Source: an uncultured Pseudanabaenaceae cyanobacterium
GTDB lineage: Bacteria > Cyanobacteriota > Cyanobacteriia > PCC-9006 > JAAUQQ01
Assembly (NCBI GenBank): GCA_938002085.1
Contig: CALLAT010000158.1
Coordinates: 1-32,198 of the forward strand
DNA length: 32,198 nucleotides
Direction: 5' to 3'
Shown here: positions 25,336-32,198 of the stretch, in pieces
Layout of the letters: each line of letters begins with the position of its first letter
Numbering within the stretch: position 1 is the stretch's first letter
Translations under genes and position numbers: made by a program
The notes under the pieces: model-generated
Told to the model about the DNA's origin: nothing
Databases searched by the model: none
The model's input: only the letters and a program-made list of their open reading frames with translations

Positions 25336-25620
25336 ATGGCTACCAGTAACTGGGATCACATTTGGAATAAAGTCCCTGAATCAACTCGCACCGATGTTAT
25401 GAAGGCAGAGATTGATGCTGCTCCCGCAAAGCTAGCTACCGCAATGCTTAAGGATCTTTTTATGGTGAACAATCCTAAAGAACGGGGGTTTATGTGCGCT
25501 TTGCCTGGCAACGAGTTAATTCCAATCTTGATGGAGTTCTACACCTTGAAGGGGGGGCCTGAGCCGGAGTTAGAACAAGCGATGTGGCAAACACTGTTAA
25601 ACAAAAAGCCTGCTGCTTAG
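25336..25620 (+). CDS. Small soluble protein of unknown function
   Basis: A 94-residue soluble protein that I do not recognise. It has a helical N-terminus (NWDHIWNKVPESTRTDVMKA), a middle with AKLATAMLKDLFMVNNPKER, and a segment GFMCALPGNELIPILMEFYTL with a single cysteine. The tail is short and Ala/Lys-rich. There is no signal peptide, membrane helix or metal motif. The composition looks genuinely coding, the start ATG is the only good candidate, and a likely bidirectional terminator lies downstream at 25840-25887. No neighbour gives a functional hint. Confidence 0.7.
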   Translation: MATSNWDHIWNKVPESTRTDVMKAEIDAAPAKLATAMLKDLFMVNNPKERGFMCALPGNELIPILMEFYTLKGGPEPELEQAMWQTLLNKKPAA

Positions 25621-25839
25621 AAACAGCATGTTCTGAACATCTGAATCTCGTTCATTGTTATCGCTGTGGAGGGTTGGGTTTCCCGCTCTTGGCTAGACTT
25701 TGGGCAAAGCGGATAGGAGTGGGAACCCCCTACTACAGTTGAATTCGGCTTGATTCAGTTTGCGTTCCTTCGTGAGGGATGTGCCGTTGTACTTAGTTGG
25801 GAATGGGCGATCGTAGCCCCCACCTGTCAAAGCCCATAG

Positions 25840-25887
25840 AACCAAAATCCCCTGGTACTCAAAAGTAGAGCCCAGGGGATTTTGGTT
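25840..25887. terminator. Probable bidirectional terminator
   Basis: Perfect 16-bp arms (25840-25855 and 25872-25887) with a 16-nt loop that can itself form TACT/AGTA pairs. It lies between the convergent genes ending at 25620 (plus) and 25913 (minus). The T-runs within the distal arms are short (TTTTGGTT), so it is a moderate intrinsic terminator on either strand. Confidence 0.6.
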
Positions 25888-25912
25888 GCCTCAATCGATG
25901 AGACCGTGGTTC

Positions 25913-26872
25913 TTAGCTTGCCAAATAAGCATGAAACTGTGAGCCCTGCTTACGCAGATTTCGCAATGCTTCTCGTTCAATTTGACGCACTCGCTCCCGG
26001 CTCAACTCTAGCTCTTGGCCAATTTTAGCCAGGGTCATTGTTTGGCCATCATCCAAGCCATAGCGTAGACGAATCACTCGCTGTTGCTGCTGAGATAGAT
26101 TATTGATAATGCGCTCCAGGTCGCCGCTTAGGGAGACTTGAGTTACAAAATCATCAGGGGTGTGCTCTGTGTCCTCAAGCAAATCACTCAAGGCCGTATC
26201 GCTATTCTCACCTACGCGCATGTCTAGAGACATTGGCTGGCGCATGAGTGCCAGGTATTCCCGCACTTGAACTGTGGTGAGAGAAAGCTCCTCAGCAATA
26301 TCCTTAGAGGTTGGCGTGCGGCCCAGGCTTTGGGTTAGCTCCCGCTGAGCTCGCTTAATTTTGTTGAGCTTTTCAGTAATGTGAATGGGCAAACGGATGG
26401 TACGACCCTTTTCCGCAATTGAACGGGTAATCCCTTGGCGAATCCACCAGTAGGCGTAGGTTGAGAAACGATAACCCTTAGAGGGATCAAACTTTTCAAC
26501 ACCCCGTTGGAGGCCAATTGTGCCCTCTTGGATGAGATCTAGGAGGTCAACATTGCGCTTGAGATATTTTTTGGCGATGGAAACCACCAAGCGAAGGTTC
26601 GCTTCTACCATTTTCCGCTTTGCTGCTTCACCCTGCTCCAGGGCTTTATCTAAAGCATCAGTCGACAGCTGGGCCTTCGTTGCCCAAGCTTCTCGGCTAG
26701 GCTCATGTCCCAGAGATTCTGTTAGCTCGGCTTTGACATGGACCAGGGCATTAGATTCTTGAACCAAGCGGCCAAACTCAATTTCTTGCTCATGGGTCAA
26801 CAAGGGAATGCGACCAATGGATTGGAGGTAAAGGCGAACTGGATCTTTAATTGTTTTGCGGGTTGCTGGCAT
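25913..26872 (-). CDS. RNA polymerase sigma factor, RpoD family group 2 (SigB/SigD/SigE-type)
   Basis: A 319-residue sigma-70 family factor. Region 1.2 is [22 protein letters not shown] (10-31), region 2 runs about 85-160 with the core-binding [19 protein letters not shown] (112-130) and the promoter-melting/-10 segment [19 protein letters not shown] (134-152). Region 3 is about 160-235, and region 4.2 is the helix-turn-helix [21 protein letters not shown] (279-299). The length and lack of the acidic 1.1 region of SigA place it in group 2, the non-essential factors used in stress, carbon/nitrogen or circadian responses. I cannot say which of SigB, C, D or E it is. It is preceded by nearly 1 kb of gene-free DNA. 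Confidence 0.92.
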   Translation of the reverse strand: MPATRKTIKDPVRLYLQSIGRIPLLTHEQEIEFGRLVQESNALVHVKAELTESLGHEPSREAWATKAQLSTDALDKALEQGEAAKRKMVEANLRLVVSIAKKYLKRNVDLLDLIQEGTIGLQRGVEKFDPSKGYRFSTYAYWWIRQGITRSIAEKGRTIRLPIHITEKLNKIKRAQRELTQSLGRTPTSKDIAEELSLTTVQVREYLALMRQPMSLDMRVGENSDTALSDLLEDTEHTPDDFVTQVSLSGDLERIINNLSQQQQRVIRLRYGLDDGQTMTLAKIGQELELSRERVRQIEREALRNLRKQGSQFHAYLAS

Positions 26873-27743
26873 GGGAAAAAAGCAAACGGCTAGACGGTCT
26901 GGTCAGGAAAGAAATGATTCCAGCATCAAAACAATGGCTGGTCTGAGTAGACAGGGAGACAACGAGAATGACTTTCCAGGAGCACTCTAATGAGTTCTTA
27001 TGTTGAAGAGACAACAACGATCCGGAAACTAATCCTGTCTTGAAATCGCTTTAAGATTCGACAGAATTTATAGTTCGATGTCGCTTAACTCAACAGGTTG
27101 AAAAGCCCAAAGCGCCTAGGATACAAGAATCATGAGCAAAGAAAATTTCAATCTCACTTAAAAGATTGCAATTTAGCGATACGGATGAAACGATTGCTCA
27201 AGATAGAAGACCTACCCCATAGCAATAGATGCAATGAGACTACAAAAAAGCAGGATTTATGTGCCTGATTACTACCTTAGAGGCAGAACTCATTTGAAGT
27301 CCGTATTCTAGGAATCAAAACCGAAGTTGATTCAGTTCTGCAGCGGCGTGACTGTTTACGCTAGTGAAGTGAAATACCGCTGAAGCCATGCAATGCCGAG
27401 TATTTGACGCTCGCAACCTGAGTATTGACTGGAAAGACTAGCAGGAAGTGCCCGAAGTAGAGACGAGATTAGGGGGACAATCACTATTTGAGGTCATCGT
27501 GTCATCTCCTAATAAGAATATGAACGTGAGCAACAGCTCTTTATGTTCTGGGGGACGTAGCTAATGGCTTGCGTCCTTTACTTCTCAATCTTATGTAATT
27601 TTACGTCTTCGAAGTGAACGATGGCAAGACAACAAAGATTTATTTCAGTACTGATTTCTCTCTATCTTCTTTAGTGTAATCCTCACCTCGTCAGGGAAAC
27701 AGCGGCTGAGGAAAATATTTTCTGGCGAAAATGACTTCTCTAA
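26873..27743. other. Long gene-free leader region upstream of the sigma factor gene
   Basis: About 870 bp without any reading frame of note on either strand, AT-rich near 27000-27250 and 27580-27720. It must carry the sigma gene promoter and possibly a long 5' leader or a small RNA. I looked for Yfr1-type (ACTCCTCACAC), tRNA and riboswitch signatures and found none. Nothing specific can be assigned. Confidence 0.45.
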
Positions 27744-27779
27744 AAATCATATTTCTCTGACAAAAGAGAAATATGATTT
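27744..27779 (-). terminator. Likely terminator of the lipoprotein gene
   Basis: A perfect 15-bp inverted repeat (27744-27758 and 27765-27779) with a 6-nt loop, 82 bp past the stop of the minus-strand gene at 27862. On the minus strand the stem ends in five T residues. It is AT-rich, so less stable than the thiC palindrome, but its position fits a terminator. Confidence 0.6.
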
Positions 27780-27861
27780 GTTGCTATTTTGACTATTTTC
27801 TTCACAATGATTGTAGGAAATTCATGATTGAAGGTGATGATGCTTCTTGCCGCTACATCTG

Positions 27862-28587
27862 TTATTCCGAAAGCTGCCGTCGAATCACCTTCTCTGATTT
27901 TTGGGGTTTGCCATTGTCTTGGAGTTGGAATCCCCCTGGCGTAACGATGTAGGTTTTGGTGTCATCCATGGCTGCATAGCCCACTACATCTCCTTGCTGG
28001 ATTTTCTGGGCTGGTAGAAAGAATGAGTTGCCTTTGCGTTTGGGGGTGGCGATGTAGGTGAGGGCGTTTTCTGCATTTTTACAGATGTAAATTTCCTGGG
28101 CTTTGGTCTCGAAGTAGGCTTCTTGGCCTCCTGTTCCGCAGACGGTTTCATCGATGCGGATTTCTGCCACTGCGACTTTATCAGGCTCTTTGGCGGTTGC
28201 TTCTGCGGTTTGGGGTTCTGGTTCTGGGGATTCGCGCTGAGGAGATTGGGGCTCGCTGTTCGTAGATGGAGATGAGCTGTCATCAGCGAGGGGGCTGGGT
28301 GACGAAGCTGGGGCGGACCCTTGGGAAGCGTCGCTGGCTGTGGTTTGGGCAGGCGTTTCAACGTTGGTGGCGTCTGCTGCTTCTGTTGGTGCTCGGTGAG
28401 TTTCTGGGGGTTGACGGCTAGTTTTGGCCTCGATCGCGTCCTGGGCTTCGGATAAGGCGGAGTCGCTGGAGGGAGCTACGGATTCCTGTGAAGTGCAGCT
28501 GCCTAGGAGCACGCCTAGGCTAGCGGGTATGGCGATCGCGAAGGATATCGGGCGAAATCGACGTTGAAGCATGGGTTGGCTTGCCAT
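27862..28587 (-). CDS. Putative lipoprotein with Ser/Pro/Glu-rich linker
   Basis: A 241-residue protein. The N-terminus is basic then hydrophobic (FAIAIPASLGVLLGSC), with a lipobox LGSC that would place the lipidated cysteine near residue 31. Residues about 32-140 are a low-complexity linker rich in Ser, Pro, Glu, Thr and Ala. The C-terminal 100 residues form a compact domain with two cysteines (ETVCGTGGQEAYFETK and IYICKNAENALTYIAT), followed by YAAMDDTKTYIVTPGGFQL. I do not recognise this domain. The layout suggests a domain held away from the membrane on a flexible stalk, exposed in the periplasm or on the surface. Function unknown. Confidence 0.75.
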   Translation of the reverse strand: MASQPMLQRRFRPISFAIAIPASLGVLLGSCTSQESVAPSSDSALSEAQDAIEAKTSRQPPETHRAPTEAADATNVETPAQTTASDASQGSAPASSPSPLADDSSSPSTNSEPQSPQRESPEPEPQTAEATAKEPDKVAVAEIRIDETVCGTGGQEAYFETKAQEIYICKNAENALTYIATPKRKGNSFFLPAQKIQQGDVVGYAAMDDTKTYIVTPGGFQLQDNGKPQKSEKVIRRQLSE

Positions 28588-28711
28588 AGTGCAGCGTTGA
28601 GAGATTGCCTTGGATTATCGTCAAACATTGGGTGAACCAATGGATCGTCCATTCTCTGGATGGAAGAACGATCTGGCTAGAGTCATTTCACCCGTGAGCC
28701 GCCCAGCAGAG

Positions 28712-29206
28712 CTAAAAAATGCCAGGGTTGGAAAATAACAATGGCAGTGCATCGGCAACCGGATCCCCTGGTTCTCGCTTTTGCTTACGAGTCCAATATT
28801 CGCTCAGAAAGTGAATCTGGCGCAGCCCAACGACGAGATTGAGGCCAGGAATGAAGACCCACCAGACCACCAAAGGTTCCGGGAGTCCATCTTCACGATA
28901 AAGCTGGTTGACTTTGCGATAGAGGCGAAACTGGACGATGTAAATCCAAATAACCCCTAACAGGAATAGCCAAGCCAAGCTGGAGGGGACATCGGGGTCA
29001 AAGTGAGCCAGCAATGGAGGCAAAGGCACGCCAATCAGAAAAGGTAAGAGGCAGAGATTGCCGCTCCATCCCTGGCCTTCGTAGGCCCGTAGTTCTTCCT
29101 GGACAGCCCACTTGTAATAGCCGTAGTAGCCCAATAGGGTGATTACGGATAAGCCCATTACTGAGGTCAGAGGTCTGGGCTTGCCAAAGGGAGCTGACTG
29201 GGGCAT
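28712..29206 (-). CDS. Small multi-pass membrane protein of unknown function
   Basis: A 164-residue protein with about three to four hydrophobic segments: SVMGLSVITLLGYYGYYKW near residues 15-33, a second stretch NLCLLPFLIGVPLPPLLAHF, a third SLAWLFLLGVIWIYIVQF, and PLVVWWVFIPGLNLVVGL. Between the third and fourth is a basic, conserved-looking LYRKVNQLYREDGLPEP. I do not recognise the family. It resembles small DUF4234-type membrane proteins in layout only. It lies between the lipoprotein gene and the cyclic-di-GMP regulator, all on the minus strand, with gaps of more than 100 bp. Confidence 0.7.
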   Translation of the reverse strand: MPQSAPFGKPRPLTSVMGLSVITLLGYYGYYKWAVQEELRAYEGQGWSGNLCLLPFLIGVPLPPLLAHFDPDVPSSLAWLFLLGVIWIYIVQFRLYRKVNQLYREDGLPEPLVVWWVFIPGLNLVVGLRQIHFLSEYWTRKQKREPGDPVADALPLLFSNPGIF

Positions 29207-29330
29207 GTAGAGAAATGTAAAGACGTTTCCTCTAGTTTAGCCTGCTGCTCTGATGGAATTCTAGGTTTGACTTCGAGGGAAATGAGCCTGGGGCGGAGCG
29301 TCTTTTCCAGGGCCAGGTCAGACATTTGGC

Positions 29331-31601
29331 TTACAGGCTTGAAGGGGTAATGGTTGGAAACTCGGGCAGGAGATTGCGTTGCTCGTTGATGGCGTTGCTA
29401 TCCATAATCAAGGTTTCGGTATGGTTGCGCTGCCAATCCGTAGGGCGGCTAATCATGTTGGCAGCTTCGTAGGCTGTGACGGGCTTGGAGAAGTAGTAGC
29501 CCTGGCCAAGCTCACAGCCTAGGGAGACGAGAATGGAGAGCTGTTCGTCGGTTTCAATGCCTTCTGCGACGACCTGCATGCCTAGGCTGTGAGCCAGGGT
29601 GCGGATGGTGCGAACAATTTCAAAATTCTCCGTGTCGCCCATCATTAGGTCAATAAAGGCTCGATCAATCTTGAGAGTGCTGACCGGAAAGCGGTGGAGG
29701 TAGCTGAGGGAGGAGTAGCCCGTGCCGAAGTCATCGATGCTGAGCTGAATTTTGCGCCCGCGCAGATAGGTCAGTGTGCCGATAATGGCATCGATGTTTT
29801 CGACCAGAATGCTTTCGGTGAGTTCGAGCTTGAGACTGCTTCCATCTAGGCCAGTGTCGTCGAGGATTTGGTCAATGACATCTGCTAGATTGCTTTCTTT
29901 TAGCTGGTGGCCAGCTAGGTTGACGCTGATAATCAGATCCTGGGCGGAGGGGTATTGCTCTTGCCAGTAGCTGAGCTGGCGACAGGACTCTCGCAGCACC
30001 CATTCTCCCAGTTCAACGATTAGGCCTGTATCTTCAGCGACGGAGATGAAGTCATTGGGCATGACTAAGCCCCGGTGGGGATGTTGCCAGCGCACAAGGG
30101 ATTCGAACCCTGCCAGCGCTCCGGTCTTGAGGTTGACGATGGGCTGGTAGTAAATCGTGAACAGTTCCTGTTTGAGGGCACTGCGCAAGTCACTCTCGGT
30201 TTGCAGGAGTTTTAGGGTTTCGGCATGCATGTCTTGGTCGAAGATGGCATAACGGCCCTTGCCACCACTTTTGGCGCGGTACATGGCAATGTCAGCATCG
30301 CGTAGGACTTCGTTGGCCTGGCGGTAATGGGGAGCGCTAACGGCAATGCCGATGCTAGCGCTACTGAAGAGGCTGCGATCGCCCAGTTGCAGTGGTTTTT
30401 CTAAGGCTGAGAGAATGCGATCGCCAATGCGAGTGGCGTCAGCGATGCTTTGGGTGCCTGTGAGCAGGATGGTGAATTCATCTCCTCCCAGTCGAGCTAC
30501 GGTGTCGCTGGCTCGTAAACATTGGCTCAGCTTTTTAGCAATACCGATCAAGAATTGGTCACCACAGGCATGGCCCAGGCTGTCATTGACCAGCTTGAAG
30601 CGGTCCAGGTCAATGAACAGCACGGCAAATTGGTAGCCGCTATCTTCTTGGCTAAGCTCTAGAGAGCGTTCCACCCGTTGCATAAAGAGGTTGCGGTTAG
30701 GCAGGCCTGTCAGACCATCGTGGAGCGCATCGAAGGCCAATTTCTCTTCTGCTCGGCGGCGATCGGTGATGTCGTAGATAATGCCGTCGATGCGGATAAT
30801 TTCGCCATATTCATCCTGGATGACCCGAGCGCGATCGCTGAGCCAGCGAACCTCGCCATTGGGATGCAAAATGCGGTATTCAACGCCTTTGTGCCCGTCT
30901 TTCAGGAGCTCTTGGAAAAATTTCCGGCGTCGAATTTGATCTTCGGGATGAACAACATCGTTTTGCCAGAGACTGGGAGACTCCAGAAACTCGGAGGTAG
31001 GACGGCCATAGACTTGGGCTGCGGCTGGATTGAGATAGAGCAGTTCCCATGTGTCAGCGGTGGCGGACCAAATCACATCCTCTAGAGAGTTGAGGATGCT
31101 TTCTAGGCGTGCTTCGCTCTGGCGCAGCATTATTTCTGCTTGGCGACGTTCGCTGATTTCCCGCTGGAGGTTGCGATTTTGTTCTTCTAGGAGGCAGTCA
31201 CGTTCATAGCTGCGTAGAGCTTCTCGAACCGTGAGCTTGAGGTCGGCTTGGTCCCAAGGCTTGGGAATGTAGCGGTAGAGATTGGCTTTATTGACGGCGC
31301 GGACGATGTCGTCTAAATCTGCCAGGCCTGTGAGCAGAATTTTGAGGGTATCTGGATAGAGCTGATGGATTTGTTTGAGTAGGTCCACCCCTCTGATGTC
31401 GGGCATGAGGTGATCGCAAATAATCAGAGGAACGTCAATGGCATCTGCATTGAGTTCAGCTAACAGCTCTAGCGCTTCTCCCCCACTCTCAGCCAGCTCA
31501 ATGCTGTAGTTCCGATCCGTTAGGATGCGGCTCAGTTGATCTCTAAGGCTGAGGAGCACTGAACGCTCATCATCTACGCAAATAATCGCCCCCTTATGCA
31601 T
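29331..31601 (-). CDS. Response regulator with PAS, GGDEF and EAL domains (cyclic-di-GMP turnover)
   Basis: A 756-residue signalling protein. Residues 1-130 are a CheY-like receiver with acidic D10-D11, phospho-acceptor D63 in CDHLMPD and K114 in PKPW. A coiled-coil linker (about 133-165) leads to a PAS-PAC domain (about 168-290). The GGDEF domain (about 295-455) has an intact LGGDEF at 371-376 and an RxxD inhibitory site (R363, D366) five residues before it, so diguanylate cyclase activity with product inhibition is likely. The EAL domain (about 475-725) has FESLVRW in place of EALxRW. It keeps the first glutamate E500, the ELTES glutamate, DDFGTGYS and VVAEGIE, so phosphodiesterase activity is also plausible. 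The kinase gene just upstream is the likely phosphodonor. Confidence 0.93.
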   Translation of the reverse strand: MHKGAIICVDDERSVLLSLRDQLSRILTDRNYSIELAESGGEALELLAELNADAIDVPLIICDHLMPDIRGVDLLKQIHQLYPDTLKILLTGLADLDDIVRAVNKANLYRYIPKPWDQADLKLTVREALRSYERDCLLEEQNRNLQREISERRQAEIMLRQSEARLESILNSLEDVIWSATADTWELLYLNPAAAQVYGRPTSEFLESPSLWQNDVVHPEDQIRRRKFFQELLKDGHKGVEYRILHPNGEVRWLSDRARVIQDEYGEIIRIDGIIYDITDRRRAEEKLAFDALHDGLTGLPNRNLFMQRVERSLELSQEDSGYQFAVLFIDLDRFKLVNDSLGHACGDQFLIGIAKKLSQCLRASDTVARLGGDEFTILLTGTQSIADATRIGDRILSALEKPLQLGDRSLFSSASIGIAVSAPHYRQANEVLRDADIAMYRAKSGGKGRYAIFDQDMHAETLKLLQTESDLRSALKQELFTIYYQPIVNLKTGALAGFESLVRWQHPHRGLVMPNDFISVAEDTGLIVELGEWVLRESCRQLSYWQEQYPSAQDLIISVNLAGHQLKESNLADVIDQILDDTGLDGSSLKLELTESILVENIDAIIGTLTYLRGRKIQLSIDDFGTGYSSLSYLHRFPVSTLKIDRAFIDLMMGDTENFEIVRTIRTLAHSLGMQVVAEGIETDEQLSILVSLGCELGQGYYFSKPVTAYEAANMISRPTDWQRNHTETLIMDSNAINEQRNLLPEFPTITPSSL

Positions 31602-31723
31602 GTTGCTCCTGAGATTAAATTAGATAAAACAGCGATCGCGAACAGTCGTAGCTTGGACAAAGTTTGGGGAGTTGTATCACTCCGCAGGCTAGGAGCGGCG
31701 GAGGCCCTCGTTGGGGTGAGGAG

Positions 31724-32198
31724 TCAAGGCACGATGGGAACCTGTAATGCCTCGGGGGGAGAGGCTGAAAGCCTTGCTGATGTAGAAGAGCCGTCGGATG
31801 ATTCCGCTGTCCCCGTCCCCGTATCGTTGGGGGGTGGTGTGATGGTATTGCCGCTTGTTCTAGGCCAAAGTCCGTCCATGGGAGCAGGCTGACCGGGGTC
31901 TAGCGCAGCTTCGTTTTCGAGGTCGTAATTGACATCTAAGGGAAGACTGATGCGAAACCGAGTCTGACCCGGTGTGCTTTCTAGGGTGATGCTGCCATGG
32001 TGGCGTTGAATGATTTTCTGGGTGATTGAGAGTCCTAGGCCGCTGCCCTCACCCATGGGCTTGGTGGTGAAGTAAGGGGTAAAGATTTGAGCCTGACTGG
32101 CTTCGGGGATACCAGGACCGGAGTCAGTGATGGTGACAATTAGATTCTCTTCCTCTTCGGTCAAGGAGATTTCTAGTCGACCCTGGCCTTCCATGGCT
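31724..32198 (-). CDS. Sensor histidine kinase, C-terminal part (cut by window edge)
   Basis: The C-terminal 157 residues or so of a histidine kinase; the frame remains open through the window end, so the start and the sensor and His-phosphorylation domains lie outside. The ATPase domain shows ITDSGPGIPE (G1 box), IFTPYFTTKPMGEGSGLGLSI (F and G2 boxes) and FRISLPL at the end of the fold. After the fold comes an unusual tail of about 65 residues rich in Ser, Thr, Pro, Gly and Ala, with no recognised domain. The gene ends 122 bp before the REC-PAS-GGDEF-EAL gene on the same strand, so it is probably the cognate kinase. Confidence 0.9.
   Translation of the reverse strand, partial: AMEGQGRLEISLTEEEENLIVTITDSGPGIPEASQAQIFTPYFTTKPMGEGSGLGLSITQKIIQRHHGSITLESTPGQTRFRISLPLDVNYDLENEAALDPGQPAPMDGLWPRTSGNTITPPPNDTGTGTAESSDGSSTSARLSASPPEALQVPIVP

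Overview
The window comes from a cyanobacterial chromosome. The evidence is the very frequent HIP1 octamer GCGATCGC, a type II NAD(P)H dehydrogenase closest in layout to cyanobacterial NdbB, a short ThiC of 456 residues, a group 2 RpoD-like sigma factor, DUF4347 surface proteins and a REC-PAS-GGDEF-EAL regulator. Genes lie on both strands with ordinary spacing. No rRNA, convincing tRNA, CRISPR array or intact transposase was seen, so this is mostly core chromosome. Its accessory-looking parts are a pair of large modular proteins and a possible miniature inverted-repeat element.

Layout. 1-463 is a gene-poor edge with possible coding remnants. 464-3867 holds a HAD-family protein, ndbB, a small unknown gene and a divergent Lgt-family membrane protein. 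3979-9883 holds two large minus-strand proteins that share a DUF4347 head and an FG-GAP/VCBS-like tail but have unrelated middles: delta-60 repeats in one, Calx-beta/cadherin-like domains in the other. 10386-14759 holds a DUF697 GTPase, a TPR protein, an aldo/keto reductase on the minus strand and an ankyrin-repeat protein. 14815-19787 is a compact minus-strand cluster of five genes: unknown protein, MnmC-like methyltransferase, PabB-PabC fusion, TPMT-like methyltransferase, short-chain dehydrogenase.

19788-23628 is the most informative section. A 128-bp element with 15-bp inverted ends is followed by a candidate promoter, a well-preserved TPP riboswitch aptamer, a sodium:solute symporter gene and thiC, and it closes at a 19-bp perfect palindromic terminator. 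The unit makes the thiamine pyrimidine (ThiC) and probably imports thiamine or a precursor (symporter), both under control of thiamine pyrophosphate.

23709-32198 holds a secreted TPR protein, a long sparse stretch with one tiny possible membrane ORF, a small unknown gene, a group 2 sigma factor behind about 1 kb of non-coding DNA, a lipoprotein, a membrane protein, and a cyclic-di-GMP regulator directly downstream of a histidine kinase cut by the window edge. The last two probably form a two-component signalling pair.

The best leads are the riboswitch-controlled SSS transporter, the His-Gly/Cys arrangement in the DUF4347 heads, the head-and-tail modular pair, the Lgt-like protein lacking Lgt catalytic residues, and the miniature element. 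Nothing here clearly shows a wholly new defence or mobile system.
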